Assembly (NCBI RefSeq): GCF_027941915.1
Contig: NZ_CP116009.1
Span: 1,612,001-1,676,000 of the forward strand
Reading direction: 5' to 3'
From: Ramlibacter tataouinensis
GTDB lineage: Bacteria > Pseudomonadota > Gammaproteobacteria > Burkholderiales > Burkholderiaceae_C
DNA: 64,000 bases
Shown here piece after piece: positions 27,269 through 37,154 of the stretch; within the stretch, counting starts at the first letter, position 1, and each line of letters begins with the position of its first letter. The notes under the pieces are model-generated. The model saw only the letters and a list, made by a program, of their open reading frames with translations. It was not told the DNA's origin and did no database searches. A program made the position numbers and the translations under genes.

Positions 27269-30200
27269 TCAGACCAGGACGCGCTCGATGCCGCCCGCGT
27301 TGGCGGCCTGCACGTAGCCGGGCAGCCAGTCCTCGCCCAGGATCTGCCGCGCCATCTCGATCACGATGTAGTCGGCTTCCAGCAGGCCGTTCTGCAGGTC
27401 ATGGCCGTAGCGGTTCAGCCCTTGCAGGCAGCTCGGGCAACTGGTGAGCACCTTGATGTTGTCCTGCGGCCCGACGGCGCCGGAAGCGCGCAGCGCCGCT
27501 TCGTCCATGCGCAGCTGCTCCTCCTTGCGGAATCGCACCTGGGTGGCGATGTCCGGCCGGGTGATGCCGAAGGTGCCCGATTCGCCGCAGCAGCGCTCGG
27601 TCTTGCGCACGTTGTCGCCGAGCAGCGCCTTGACGGTCTTCATCGGCTCCTGCTGCTTCATCGGCGTGTGGCAGGGGTCGTGGTACAGGTAGCCGCCGCC
27701 GCCGGGCAGGGTGATGCCCTTTTCCAGCAGGTACTCGTGGATGTCGACGATGCGGCTGCCCGGGAAGATCTTGTCGAATTCGTATCCCTGCAGCTGGTCG
27801 TAGCAGGTGCCGCAGCTCACCACCACCGTCTTGATGTCCAGGTAGTTCAGCGTGGTCGCCACGCGGTGGAACAGCACCCGGTTGTCGGTGATGATCTTCT
27901 CGGCCTTGTCGTACTGGCCGCTGCCGCGCTGCGGGTAGCCGCAGCACAGGTAGCCCGGCGGCAGCACGGTCTGCACGCCGGCGTGCCACAGCATGGCCTG
28001 GGTGGCCAGCCCCACCTGCGAGAACAGGCGCTCGGAGCCGCAGCCGGGGAAGTAGAACACGGCCTCGCTCTCCGCCGTGGTGCCCTTCGGATTGCGGATG
28101 ATGGGGACGTAGTCCCTGTCCTCGATGTCCAGCAGCGCCCGCGCCGTCTTCTTCGGCAGCCCGCCGGGCAGCTTCTTGTTGACGAAGTGGATCACCTGCT
28201 CCTTGATCGGGGCCGGTTCGTGGGTCGAGGGCGGCAGCGCCACCTGCTTGCGGGCGAAGCCGCGCAGCAGGTCGTTGGCCAGGCGCTGGGCCTTGAAGCC
28301 GACGCCGACCATGCCGGCGCGCACCAGCTTGATGGTGTCCGGGTTGGTGGCGTTGAGCATGAACATGGCGGCCGCGTTGGCCGGGCGGAAGCTCTTCTGC
28401 CCCATCTTGCGCAGCAGGTTGCGCATGTTCATCGACACGTCGCCGAAGTCGATCTTCACCGGGCACGGATTGGCGCACTTGTGGCAGACCGTGCAGTGGT
28501 CCGACACGTCCTCGAACTCCTGCCAGTGCTTGATCGACACGCCGCGGCGGGTCTGCTCCTCGTACAGGAAGGCCTCCACCAGCAGCGAGGTCGCCAGGAT
28601 CTTGTTGCGGGGGCTGTACAGCAGGTTGGCGCGCGGCACGTGGGTGGCGCACACCGGCTTGCACTTGCCGCAGCGCAGGCAGTCCTTGATGGAATCGGAG
28701 ATCGCGCCGATGTCCGACTGCTGCATGATCAGCGACTCGTGCCCCATCAGTCCGAAGCTGGGCGTGTAGGCATTGGTCAGGTCGGAATAGACCGAGGTCT
28801 CGCCCTGCTGGGTGGACGGGCGCAGCAGCTTGCCCTTGTTGAAGCGCCCTTCGGGATCGACCTTGGCCTTGTAGTCGGCAAAGGGACCCAGCTCCTCGTC
28901 GGTCAGGAACTCCAGCTTGGTGATGCCGATGCCGTGCTCGCCCGAGATCACACCGCCCAGTGAGCGCGCCAGCGCCATGATGCGCTTCACCGCCGCGTGC
29001 GCCGCCTGCAGCATCTCGTAGTCGTCGCTGTTGACCGGGATGTTGGTGTGCACGTTGCCGTCGCCGGCGTGCATGTGCAGTGCCACCCAGACCCGGCCCT
29101 TGAGCACGCGCTTGTGGATCGCCTCCACCTCGTCGAGCAGCGGCCGGAACGGCTGGCCCGAGAAGACCTGCTGCAAGGGCGCCCGGATCTGGGTCTTCCA
29201 GCTGGCGCGCAGGCTGTGGTCCTGCAGTTGCGGAAACAGGGGCTCGATCTGGTCCAGCCAGCCCTGCCACTGCGCACGCACTTCGCCGATCAGGGCCAGC
29301 GCCTGTGCGACCCGGTCTTCCAGCAACTCCGCCGACGGGATCTCGTGCGCGTCGTCCAGCTTGCCCAGCGGCAGGCTGCCGCGCCGGAAGAAGCCCTCCA
29401 GCTCGTCGGCCAGGCGGATCTTGTTGCGCAGCGACAGCTCGATGTTGATGCGCTCGATGCCGTCGGTGTACTGCGCCATCCGCGGCAGCGGGATCACCAC
29501 GTCCTCGTTGATCTTGAAGGCGTTGGTGTGGCGGCTGATGGCGGCGGTGCGCTTGCGGTCCAGCCAGAATTTCTTGCGCGCCTCCGGGCTGATCGCCACG
29601 AAGCCCTCGCCGCTGCGCGAGTTGGCGATGCGAACCACCTCGGAGGTGGCGCGCGCCACCGCGTCCGGATCGTCGCCCACGATGTCGCCCACCAGCACCA
29701 TCTTGGGCAGGCTGCCGCGTTTGGACTTGGTGGTGTAGCCCACCGCGCGCAGGTAGCGGTCGTCCAGGTGCTCCAGCCCGGCCAGCAGGACGCCGCTGCG
29801 GTCCTTCTCGGCGAACATGAAGTCCTTGATCTCGACGATGCTGGGCACCGCATCCCGGGCGTTGCCGAAGAACTCCAGGCAGACGGTGCGGGTATGGGCC
29901 GGCATCCGGTGCACCACCCAGCGCGCGCTGGTGATCAGGCCGTCGCAGCCTTCCTTCTGGATGCCCGGCAGGCCGGAGAGGAACTTGTCGGTGACGTCCT
30001 TGCCCAGCCCTTCCTTGCGGAACGCGGCGCCGGGCACGGCCAGCGTCTCGTGGCGCAGCGGCGTCTTGCCATCGGCGGCGAACCAGCGCAGCTCGAAGGT
30101 GGCGACCGCCGCGTCGTGGATCTTGCCCAGGTTGTGGTCCAGCCGCGTGACTTCCAGCCACTCGGCCTGCGGCGTGACCATGCGCCACGACACCAGGTTG

Positions 30201-31144
30201 TCCAGCGCCGTGCCCCACAGCACCGCCTTCTTGCCGCCGGCGTTCATGGCGACGTTGCCGCCGATGCAGGAAGCCTCGGCCGAGGTCGGGTCCACCGCGA
30301 ACACGAATCCGGCGCGCTCGGCGGCGTCGGCCACCCGCTGGGTGACCACGCCGGCCTCGGTCCACACCGTGGGCACCGGCTGCGCATGGCCGGGGATCAT
30401 GACCGGCTCGACCTCGCTCATGGCCTCGAGCTTCTCGGTGTTGATCACCGCGCTTTTCCAGGTCAGCGGCACGGCGCCGCCGGTGTAGCCGGTGCCGCCC
30501 CCGCGCGGGATGATGGTCAGGTCCAGCTCGATGCAGGCCTTGACCAGGCCGGCCATCTCGGCCTCGGTGTCGGGCGTGAGCACCACGAACGGGTACTCGA
30601 CGCGCCAGTCGGTCGCGTCGGTGACGTGCGACACGCGCGACAGGCCATCGAACCGGATGTTGTCGCGCGCGGTGTGCCGCCTGAGCTTGCGCTGCACCTG
30701 GCGGCGCAGGTCGGCGGTCTCGCGGAAGCCCTCGTCGAATGCGCGCACGGCCCGGCGCGCGGCATCCAGCAGCTCGCCCACCAGGGCGTCGCGGCCGGCG
30801 TCGTCGGCCGGCGTGCGGCGCTTGGCGACCTCGGCCAGCCGGTGCTCCAGCGCCTCCACCAGCAGGCGCCGCCGCCGGGGGTTGTCCAGCAGGTCGTCCT
30901 GCAGGTAGGGATTGCGCTGCACCACCCAGATGTCGCCCAGCACTTCGTAGAGCATGCGGGCCGAGCGGCCGGTGTGGCGCTCGTCGCGCAGCCGCTGCAG
31001 CAGCTCCCAGGCGCGCGATCCGAGCAGGCGGATGACGATCTCGCGGTCGGAGAACGAGGTGTAGTTGTAGGGGATCTCGCGCAGGCGCGGCGCTTCGCCG
31101 GAGGTGGCCGCCAGCAGCTGGTCGAGCTTGGTGGGTGCGTTCAT
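27269..31144 (-). CDS. FAD-linked dehydrogenase fused to Fe-S (GlpC/CCG) domains, YdiJ/D-2-hydroxyacid type
   Basis: This 1291-residue enzyme combines three parts. Residues about 180-420 are a VAO-type FAD-binding domain ([11 protein letters not shown] near 214). Residues about 480-775 are the FAD-oxidase C-terminal half, with [10 protein letters not shown] near 690 and S-G-E-H-G-I-G near 734. Then come two 4Fe-4S motifs (C-L-R-C-G-K-C at 822, C-T-V-C-H-K-C at 884) and two CCG domains (Cys-Cys-Gly at 1067 and 1185). It is therefore a self-contained D-2-hydroxyacid (lactate, 2-hydroxyglutarate) dehydrogenase passing electrons through Fe-S centres to an acceptor. It is about 270 residues longer than E. 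coli YdiJ, partly from an Arg-rich N-terminal ~180 residues. It appears monocistronic. Confidence 0.9.
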   Translation of the reverse strand: MNAPTKLDQLLAATSGEAPRLREIPYNYTSFSDREIVIRLLGSRAWELLQRLRDERHTGRSARMLYEVLGDIWVVQRNPYLQDDLLDNPRRRRLLVEALEHRLAEVAKRRTPADDAGRDALVGELLDAARRAVRAFDEGFRETADLRRQVQRKLRRHTARDNIRFDGLSRVSHVTDATDWRVEYPFVVLTPDTEAEMAGLVKACIELDLTIIPRGGGTGYTGGAVPLTWKSAVINTEKLEAMSEVEPVMIPGHAQPVPTVWTEAGVVTQRVADAAERAGFVFAVDPTSAEASCIGGNVAMNAGGKKAVLWGTALDNLVSWRMVTPQAEWLEVTRLDHNLGKIHDAAVATFELRWFAADGKTPLRHETLAVPGAAFRKEGLGKDVTDKFLSGLPGIQKEGCDGLITSARWVVHRMPAHTRTVCLEFFGNARDAVPSIVEIKDFMFAEKDRSGVLLAGLEHLDDRYLRAVGYTTKSKRGSLPKMVLVGDIVGDDPDAVARATSEVVRIANSRSGEGFVAISPEARKKFWLDRKRTAAISRHTNAFKINEDVVIPLPRMAQYTDGIERINIELSLRNKIRLADELEGFFRRGSLPLGKLDDAHEIPSAELLEDRVAQALALIGEVRAQWQGWLDQIEPLFPQLQDHSLRASWKTQIRAPLQQVFSGQPFRPLLDEVEAIHKRVLKGRVWVALHMHAGDGNVHTNIPVNSDDYEMLQAAHAAVKRIMALARSLGGVISGEHGIGITKLEFLTDEELGPFADYKAKVDPEGRFNKGKLLRPSTQQGETSVYSDLTNAYTPSFGLMGHESLIMQQSDIGAISDSIKDCLRCGKCKPVCATHVPRANLLYSPRNKILATSLLVEAFLYEEQTRRGVSIKHWQEFEDVSDHCTVCHKCANPCPVKIDFGDVSMNMRNLLRKMGQKSFRPANAAAMFMLNATNPDTIKLVRAGMVGVGFKAQRLANDLLRGFARKQVALPPSTHEPAPIKEQVIHFVNKKLPGGLPKKTARALLDIEDRDYVPIIRNPKGTTAESEAVFYFPGCGSERLFSQVGLATQAMLWHAGVQTVLPPGYLCCGYPQRGSGQYDKAEKIITDNRVLFHRVATTLNYLDIKTVVVSCGTCYDQLQGYEFDKIFPGSRIVDIHEYLLEKGITLPGGGGYLYHDPCHTPMKQQEPMKTVKALLGDNVRKTERCCGESGTFGITRPDIATQVRFRKEEQLRMDEAALRASGAVGPQDNIKVLTSCPSCLQGLNRYGHDLQNGLLEADYIVIEMARQILGEDWLPGYVQAANAGGIERVLV

Positions 31145-31342
31145 CGTTGCGGGTCGTGCCCCGCGGCCAGCGGGGAGCAGGTCAGCCGGAACGATTGGAA
31201 GGCGGCTGAGGGCGGATGTTACCGCAGCGCAACAAGACCTTCGAGCCCGGCGGCCATGCCGCAGCTCGCTGCGCTCATGGAAAGTCCGGTACGCACCCCC
31301 CGCCCGAGCGGCTCTAATCTCTTGTCACAATTCGGCTGTAGA

Positions 31343-31358
31343 GTCACGCGCTCGTGAC
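31343..31358 (+). promoter_or_regulatory. palindrome upstream of ugpB, operator candidate
   Basis: GTCACG-CGCT-CGTGAC is a perfect 6-bp inverted repeat with a 4-nt centre. It ends about 20 nt before the ugpB ATG and just ahead of the AGGAG ribosome-binding site. It lies in the 233-bp divergent gap between the FAD dehydrogenase gene and ugpB (31145-31377). It could be a repressor site or a leader hairpin. No convincing -10/-35 pair was found in this gap, and no canonical Pho box either. Confidence 0.35.
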
Positions 31359-31377
31359 CAATTCCTCAGGAGTCCGC

Positions 31378-32685
31378 ATGAAAAAACTGAAGCTTTGCGC
31401 CGTGGCCCTGGCCGCTGCCGTCACCCTGCCTGCCGCAGCGCAGACCGAGATCCAGTGGTGGCATTCGATGGGCGGTGCCCTCGGCGAGTGGGTCAACGAC
31501 CTGGCCAAGGAATTCAACGACAGCCAAAAGGACTACCGAGTCGTGCCCACTTTCAAGGGCAGCTACTCGGAGTCCATGACCGCCGGCATCGCCGCCTACC
31601 GCGCCGGCAACGCCCCGCACATGATCCAGGTGTTCGAGGTCGGCACCGCCACCATGATGAACGCCAAGGGCGCCATCGTGCCGGTGGCCCAGGTGATGAA
31701 CCAGGCCGGCCTGAAGTTCGACCCGAGCATCTACGTGCCGGCCGTGGCGGGCTACTACACCGCCCCCAACGGGCAGATGCTCAGCTACCCGTTCAACAGC
31801 TCGACGCCGGTGTTCCACTACAACAAGGACGCCTTCAAGGCGGCCGGCCTCGACCCCGAGAACCCGCCCAAGACCTGGCCCGAGGTGGCGCTGGCCGCCG
31901 CCAAGCTCAAGGCCAGCGGCCACAAGTGCCCGTTCACCACCAGCTGGATCAGCTGGACGCAGCTGGAGAGTTTCTCGGCCTGGCACAACGTGCTGTACGC
32001 GACCAAGAACAACGGCTTCGGCGGCCTCGACGCGCGGCTGGCGTTCAACAGCCCGCTGCACGTGCGCCACATCGAGAACCTGGCCAACATGGCCAAGAGC
32101 GGCCTGTTCGTCTACAAGGGCCGCGACAACAAGGCCGACGCCACCTTCGTGTCGGGCGAGTGCGCGATGGCCACCGGCTCCTCGGCGATGGCCGGCAGCG
32201 TCAAGCGCAACAGCAAGTTCGCCTACGGCATCGGCACCCTGCCCTACTACCCCGACGTGCCCGGCGCGCCGCAGAACACCGTGATTGGCGGCGCGAGCCT
32301 GTGGGTGATGGCCGGCAAGAAACCCGCCGAGTACAAGGGCGTGGCCCAGTTCCTGAACTACCTGTCCAAGCCCGAAGTGGCGGCCAAGAGCCACCAGCGC
32401 ACCGGCTACCTGCCGGTCACCAAGGCCTCGTTCGAGCTGACCGACAAGTCCGGCTTCTACAAGCAGAACCCGGGCTACGACGTGTCGGTCAACCAGATGA
32501 TCCGCAAGACCACCGACAAGTCGCGCGGCGTGCGCCTGGGCAACTTCGTGCAGATCCGCACCATCATCGACGAGGAACTCGAAGGCGTGTGGCAGGGCAG
32601 CAAGCAGCCCAAGGAAGCCCTGGACAACGCGGTGCGCCGCGGCAACGAGCAACTGGAGCGCTTCCAGAAAGCGAACAAGGCCTGA
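31378..32685 (+). CDS. ugpB: sn-glycerol-3-phosphate ABC transporter substrate-binding protein
   Basis: This 435-residue periplasmic receptor has a signal peptide ending P-A-A-A-Q at about residue 22. The mature start T-E-I-Q-W-W-H-S-M-G-G-A-L-G, with the W-W-H-S-M-x-G segment, is diagnostic of UgpB. G-S-Y-S-E-S-M and Y-P-F-N-S-S-T-P-V also match the ligand-site region. It binds glycerol-3-phosphate and glycerophosphodiesters. ATG 31378 has AGGAG 7 nt upstream. A hairpin terminator lies between this gene and ugpA, so UgpB is likely made in excess of the permease. Confidence 0.95.
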   Translation: MKKLKLCAVALAAAVTLPAAAQTEIQWWHSMGGALGEWVNDLAKEFNDSQKDYRVVPTFKGSYSESMTAGIAAYRAGNAPHMIQVFEVGTATMMNAKGAIVPVAQVMNQAGLKFDPSIYVPAVAGYYTAPNGQMLSYPFNSSTPVFHYNKDAFKAAGLDPENPPKTWPEVALAAAKLKASGHKCPFTTSWISWTQLESFSAWHNVLYATKNNGFGGLDARLAFNSPLHVRHIENLANMAKSGLFVYKGRDNKADATFVSGECAMATGSSAMAGSVKRNSKFAYGIGTLPYYPDVPGAPQNTVIGGASLWVMAGKKPAEYKGVAQFLNYLSKPEVAAKSHQRTGYLPVTKASFELTDKSGFYKQNPGYDVSVNQMIRKTTDKSRGVRLGNFVQIRTIIDEELEGVWQGSKQPKEALDNAVRRGNEQLERFQKANKA

Positions 32686-32742
32686 GGCCTTGCTCGCATT
32701 CCGTCGCGCTCCGCTGCTCGCGGTGAATTGACGGCACCCCTC

Positions 32743-32772
32743 CACCCTTCCCCGCCCAAGCGGGGAAGGGTG
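32743..32772. repeat. GC-rich palindrome (CCCTCCCCGC family) after ugpB
   Basis: This is a perfect 13-bp inverted repeat (CACCCTTCCCCGC / GCGGGGAAGGGTG) around CCAA. Related palindromes with a CCCC-G-CGGGG core are at 38565 and 48958. It lacks a T-run. It could protect the ugpB mRNA 3' end from exonucleases, as REP elements do. Confidence 0.6.
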
Positions 32773-32839
32773 ATCGCAGGCCGATCAGGGGGAGCGCCCA
32801 GGTTGGCCGGAAACCACTGCCAGGGACCGTGACCCGAAG

Positions 32840-32860
32840 CCCCGCGTAGCGGGGTTTTTT
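32840..32860 (+). terminator. rho-independent terminator between ugpB and ugpA
   Basis: A stem of CCCCGC / GCGGGG with a GTA loop is followed directly by six T residues. It lies 155 bp after the ugpB stop and 70 bp before the ugpA start. It probably limits read-through so that receptor mRNA exceeds permease mRNA. Confidence 0.8.
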
Positions 32861-32930
32861 CATGCGCACCGCCATCTTCGGGCGGCGCGGAGCGACCCCA
32901 ACCTCAACCGTTCAACGACAATACCGCCCC

Positions 32931-33812
32931 ATGGAGAAGAGGGTCCTGTTCAAGTCGGCGTGGCTGCCGTGGGTGCTGATCGCACCCCAGATGGCCATCA
33001 TCCTGGTGTTCTTCTTCTGGCCGGCCGGCCAGGCCCTCTACCAGAGCGTGCTGCAGGAAGACGCCTTCGGCTCGCACAGCGAGTTCGTCGGCATGGCCAA
33101 CTTCCAGCGCCTGTTCGACGACCCGGGCTACCTCGACTCCTTCCGCACCACCGCCCTCTTCTCCGTGCTGGTGGCGGTGGGCGGGCTGGCCGTCTCGCTG
33201 CTGCTGGCCGTGATGGCCAACCGGGTCGTGCGCGCCTCCGGCATCTACAAGACCCTGCTGATCTGGCCCTACGCGGTGGCCCCCGTGGTGGCTGGCGTGA
33301 TGTGGCTGATGATGTTCTCCTCGCCCTACGGCACCATCCGCTACGCGCTGATCGAGCTGGGCTTCGACTGGAACCACCTGCTCAACGGCCGGCACGCGAT
33401 GGCGCTGATCGTGATGGCGGCGATTTGGAAGCACATCTCCTACAACTTCCTGTTCTTCCTGGCCGGGCTGCAGTCGATCCCGCAGTCGCTGATCGAGGCC
33501 GCCACCATCGACGGCGCCAGCCCCTGGAAGCGCTTCTGGAGCATCGTGTTCCCGCTGCTGTCGCCCACCACGTTCTTCCTGCTGGTGATCAACGTCGTGT
33601 ATGCGTTCTTCGAGACGTTCGCCATCGTCGATGCCGCCACCAGCGGCGGCCCCGGCAAGGACACCTCGATCCTGGTCTACAAGGTCTACTACGACGGCTT
33701 CAAGGCGATGGACATCAACGGCTCAGCCGCGCAGTCCGTCGTGCTGATGGCCATCGTCATCGCGCTGACGGTGATCCAGTTCCGCTTCGTCGAGAAGAAG
33801 GTGCACTACTGA
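32931..33812 (+). CDS. ugpA: glycerol-3-phosphate ABC transporter permease
   Basis: This 293-residue inner-membrane protein has six predicted helices. It has the binding-protein-dependent permease (EAA) loop E-A-A-T-I-D-G-A-S-P-W-K-R-F-W in the C-terminal half, which docks with the UgpC ATPase. The start ATG 32931 (M-E-K-R-V-L-F-K-S) matches the usual length of UgpA. An upstream in-frame ATG at 32862 overlaps the terminator tail and is not used. It is followed after 1 bp by ugpE. Confidence 0.94.
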   Translation: MEKRVLFKSAWLPWVLIAPQMAIILVFFFWPAGQALYQSVLQEDAFGSHSEFVGMANFQRLFDDPGYLDSFRTTALFSVLVAVGGLAVSLLLAVMANRVVRASGIYKTLLIWPYAVAPVVAGVMWLMMFSSPYGTIRYALIELGFDWNHLLNGRHAMALIVMAAIWKHISYNFLFFLAGLQSIPQSLIEAATIDGASPWKRFWSIVFPLLSPTTFFLLVINVVYAFFETFAIVDAATSGGPGKDTSILVYKVYYDGFKAMDINGSAAQSVVLMAIVIALTVIQFRFVEKKVHY

Positions 33813-33813
33813 A

Positions 33814-34668
33814 ATGATCGAGCGCCGCCCCGTCCTCGACTTCGTCGCCCATGCCATCCTGATCATCGGGGTGGTGGTGATCGGCTTTCCGATCTACATG
33901 ACCTTCATCGGCTCGACCCAGACCGCCGAGCAGATCTCCAGCAGCAACCCGATCTCGCTGCTGCCCGGCAGCAACTTCTGGGAGAGCTACCGCTTCGCCC
34001 TGTTCGGCGGCAAGACCGAAGCCGGCGCCACCGTGGCGCCGGCGCTGCCGATGATGGGCATCAGCCTGGCCAGCGCGCTGATCATCGCCGTCGGCAAGAT
34101 CGCGATCTCCCTCCTGTCGGCCTTCGCCATCGTCTACTTCCGCTTCCCGGCCAAGGGACTCGTGTTCTGGATGGTGTTCGTCACGCTGATGCTGCCGGTG
34201 GAGGTGCGCATCGGCCCGACCTACGAGGTGATCTCCGACCTGCGCATGCTCAACTCGATGGCGGGCCTGACGGTGCCGCTGATCGCCTCGGCCACCGCCA
34301 CCTTCCTGTTCCGGCAGTTCTTCCTGACCGTCCCCGACGAACTGGTGGAAGCCGCCCGCATGGACGGCGCCGGGCCGATGCGCTTCTTCAAGGACGTGCT
34401 GCTGCCGCTGTCCAAGACCTCGATGGCGGCGCTGTTCGTGATCCAGTTCATCTACGGCTGGAACCAGTACCTGTGGCCGCTGCTGGTGACCACCGACGAA
34501 CGGATGTACCCCATCGTCATGGGCATCAAGCGCCTGATCTCCGGCGAGGTCTACATCGAGTGGAACGTGGTGATGGCCACCGCCATCCTGGCCATGCTGC
34601 CGCCGGCGCTGGTGGTGATCCTGATGCAGAAGTGGTTCGTCAAGGGCCTGGTGGATACAGAAAAGTAA
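33814..34668 (+). CDS. ugpE: glycerol-3-phosphate ABC transporter permease
   Basis: This 284-residue partner permease starts M-I-E-R-R-P-V-L-D-F-V and has six helices. Its EAA loop is E-A-A-R-M-D-G-A-G-P-M-R-F-F, and it contains F-I-Y-G-W-N-Q-Y-L-W-P-L, typical of UgpE. The start lies 1 bp after the ugpA stop, so translation is coupled. It forms the transmembrane channel with UgpA. Confidence 0.95.
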   Translation: MIERRPVLDFVAHAILIIGVVVIGFPIYMTFIGSTQTAEQISSSNPISLLPGSNFWESYRFALFGGKTEAGATVAPALPMMGISLASALIIAVGKIAISLLSAFAIVYFRFPAKGLVFWMVFVTLMLPVEVRIGPTYEVISDLRMLNSMAGLTVPLIASATATFLFRQFFLTVPDELVEAARMDGAGPMRFFKDVLLPLSKTSMAALFVIQFIYGWNQYLWPLLVTTDERMYPIVMGIKRLISGEVYIEWNVVMATAILAMLPPALVVILMQKWFVKGLVDTEK

Positions 34669-34691
34669 ATGACCTTGCGTGACGGACCAAG

Positions 34692-34715
34692 AAAGTCGCG
34701 CAGCGACTTTTTGCT
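34692..34715 (+). terminator. hairpin with T-run after ugpE
   Basis: AAAGTCGC / GCGACTTT (8 bp) with a GCA loop is followed by two more T residues, giving a run of five T's. It lies 23 bp after the ugpE stop and 52 bp before ugpC, so it may attenuate the operon a second time. Confidence 0.6.
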
Positions 34716-34766
34716 CTGTCACCAACTGACTAGCAGCGTGGCACTGGCCCGGTACTTGAAATTCTT

Positions 34767-35773
<1,007 letters not shown>

Positions 35774-35777
<4 letters not shown>

Positions 35778-36511
35778 AGCACTGGCCTTACCCGCGCTGG
35801 GTCGCGCATCGCGGCGCCGGCAAGCTGGCGCCCGAGAACACGCTGGCGGCATTCCGCCTCGGCGCCGAGCACGGCTATCGCATGTTCGAGTGCGACGCCA
35901 AGCTGTCGGCCGACGGCGTGGTGTTCCTGATGCACGACGCCGAGCTGGACCGCACCACCAACGGCACGGGCATCGGCGGCGACAGGCCCTGGGGCGAGCT
36001 GGCGCGGCTGGATGCGGGCAGCTGGCATTCGCGCGCCTGGGCCGGCGAGCCGCTGCCCACGCTGGAGAACCTGGCGCGCTTGTGCCTCGGCAACGGCTAC
36101 CACCTGAACATCGAGATCAAGCCGACCGACGTCGCGATCGCGCAGCGCACCGGCGAAGTGGTCGCGCGCGAGGCGGCCCGGCTGTGGACCGGTGCCGCCG
36201 TGCCGCCACTGCTGACCTCGTTCCGGCCGGAGTCGCTGGCCGGCGCGAAGGCGGTGGCGCCGCAGCTGCCGCGCGGCCTGCTGCTGGACAGCCTGTGGCA
36301 AGGCTGGCTGGAGATGGCGCTGCAGCTCGACTGCGTGGCACTGGTGTGCAGCCACGCGCTGTGGGACGCAGCCACCGTGGCGCAGGCGAAAAGCGCAGGG
36401 TTGCGCTGCCTGAGCTACACGGTGAACGACGAGTGGGCCGCCCAGCGCCTGTGGGACCTGGGCACCGACGCGATCATCACCGACCGCGTGGACCTCTTCG
36501 CGCCGGTCTGA
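35774..36511 (+). CDS. ugpQ: glycerophosphodiester phosphodiesterase
   Basis: This 245-residue GDPD-fold enzyme shows the catalytic motif [13 protein letters not shown] (His and Glu) near residue 10. It also has D-A-K-L-S-A-D-G-V and the second catalytic segment [12 protein letters not shown]. It cleaves glycerophosphodiesters to glycerol-3-phosphate and an alcohol in the cytoplasm. No signal peptide is present, which agrees with the UgpQ type. The ATG overlaps the ugpC stop (ATGA), completing the ugpBAECQ unit. The convergent DUF3501 gene ends 47 bp further on. Confidence 0.93.
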
Positions 36512-36558
36512 GCACCGCCCCGGAGAGCCCGGGGACCTGGCGCCTCCTGGGCGCGCCC

Positions 36559-37149
36559 TTACTTCAGATCGCCCGCCAGCGACGCCAGCGCCTCGGCCGG
36601 GATGTTCATGTGGGCCGGGTAGTTGCGGTGGTCGCAGCCCAGCTTGACGGCGGCGCCGGCCTTCACGGCAGCGCGCATGGGCGGATCCAGTTCGAACCGC
36701 AGGAAGTGCACCGACGAGGTCTTCTCGTCGTTCTCGCGCTCCAGGTCCTCGTCGGCGATGGCATACACCCGGGCGTGGCCTTCGACCTCGACGAACATGC
36801 GGTCCTCCACCCCGATCAGGCGGGCCAGTTCGCGCCGGCGCTCGCTCTCGTCGGGATACTCGATCATCAGCGTGGCCTTCCAGTTGCCGCCGTCCGGCAC
36901 CAGCGGCGCATAGGCCTCGATCTCGGACTGGATGCCCTCTTCCTCGAAGATCTTCTCGATGCGCAGCATCTCCTGGATCTGGTAGCGCATCGACAGCTCG
37001 CTTTCGAACTGCACGGTCATGTGCTCGCCGAGCTGCACGCTGCGCTGCTTGCGATGCGCGATGACGTCCCCCTTGTGGGCCTTGCGCCACTTGGCGTAGG
37101 CCTCCAGCGACATCAGGTTGTCGGGGGTGATCTTGCCGGTCGTTTGCAT
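36559..37149 (-). CDS. DUF3501 family protein
   Basis: This 196-residue soluble protein starts M-Q-T-T-G-K-I-T-P-D-N-L-M-S-L-E-A-Y. It has the family core H-R-K-Q-R-S-V-Q-L-G-E-H and ends A-L-A-S-L-A-G-D-L-K. No catalytic motif is obvious. DUF3501 genes are recurrently found next to rubrerythrin and a GlpC-like Fe-S protein gene, exactly as here (5-bp gap to the latter). A role in peroxide or oxygen defence is inferred from that linkage. Confidence 0.82.
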   Translation of the reverse strand: MQTTGKITPDNLMSLEAYAKWRKAHKGDVIAHRKQRSVQLGEHMTVQFESELSMRYQIQEMLRIEKIFEEEGIQSEIEAYAPLVPDGGNWKATLMIEYPDESERRRELARLIGVEDRMFVEVEGHARVYAIADEDLERENDEKTSSVHFLRFELDPPMRAAVKAGAAVKLGCDHRNYPAHMNIPAEALASLAGDLK

Positions 37150-37154
37150 GGGGG

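Noticed and set aside
31321-31345. Possible Pho box (TTGTCAC ... CTGTAGA) before ugpB
   Set aside because: The two half-sites are 14 bp apart, not the 11-bp period of PhoB boxes, and the second half matches poorly.
36518-36534. CCCCGG / CCGGGG hairpin between ugpQ and DUF3501
   Set aside because: The stem is only 6 bp and has no T-run on either strand, so it is too weak to call a terminator.
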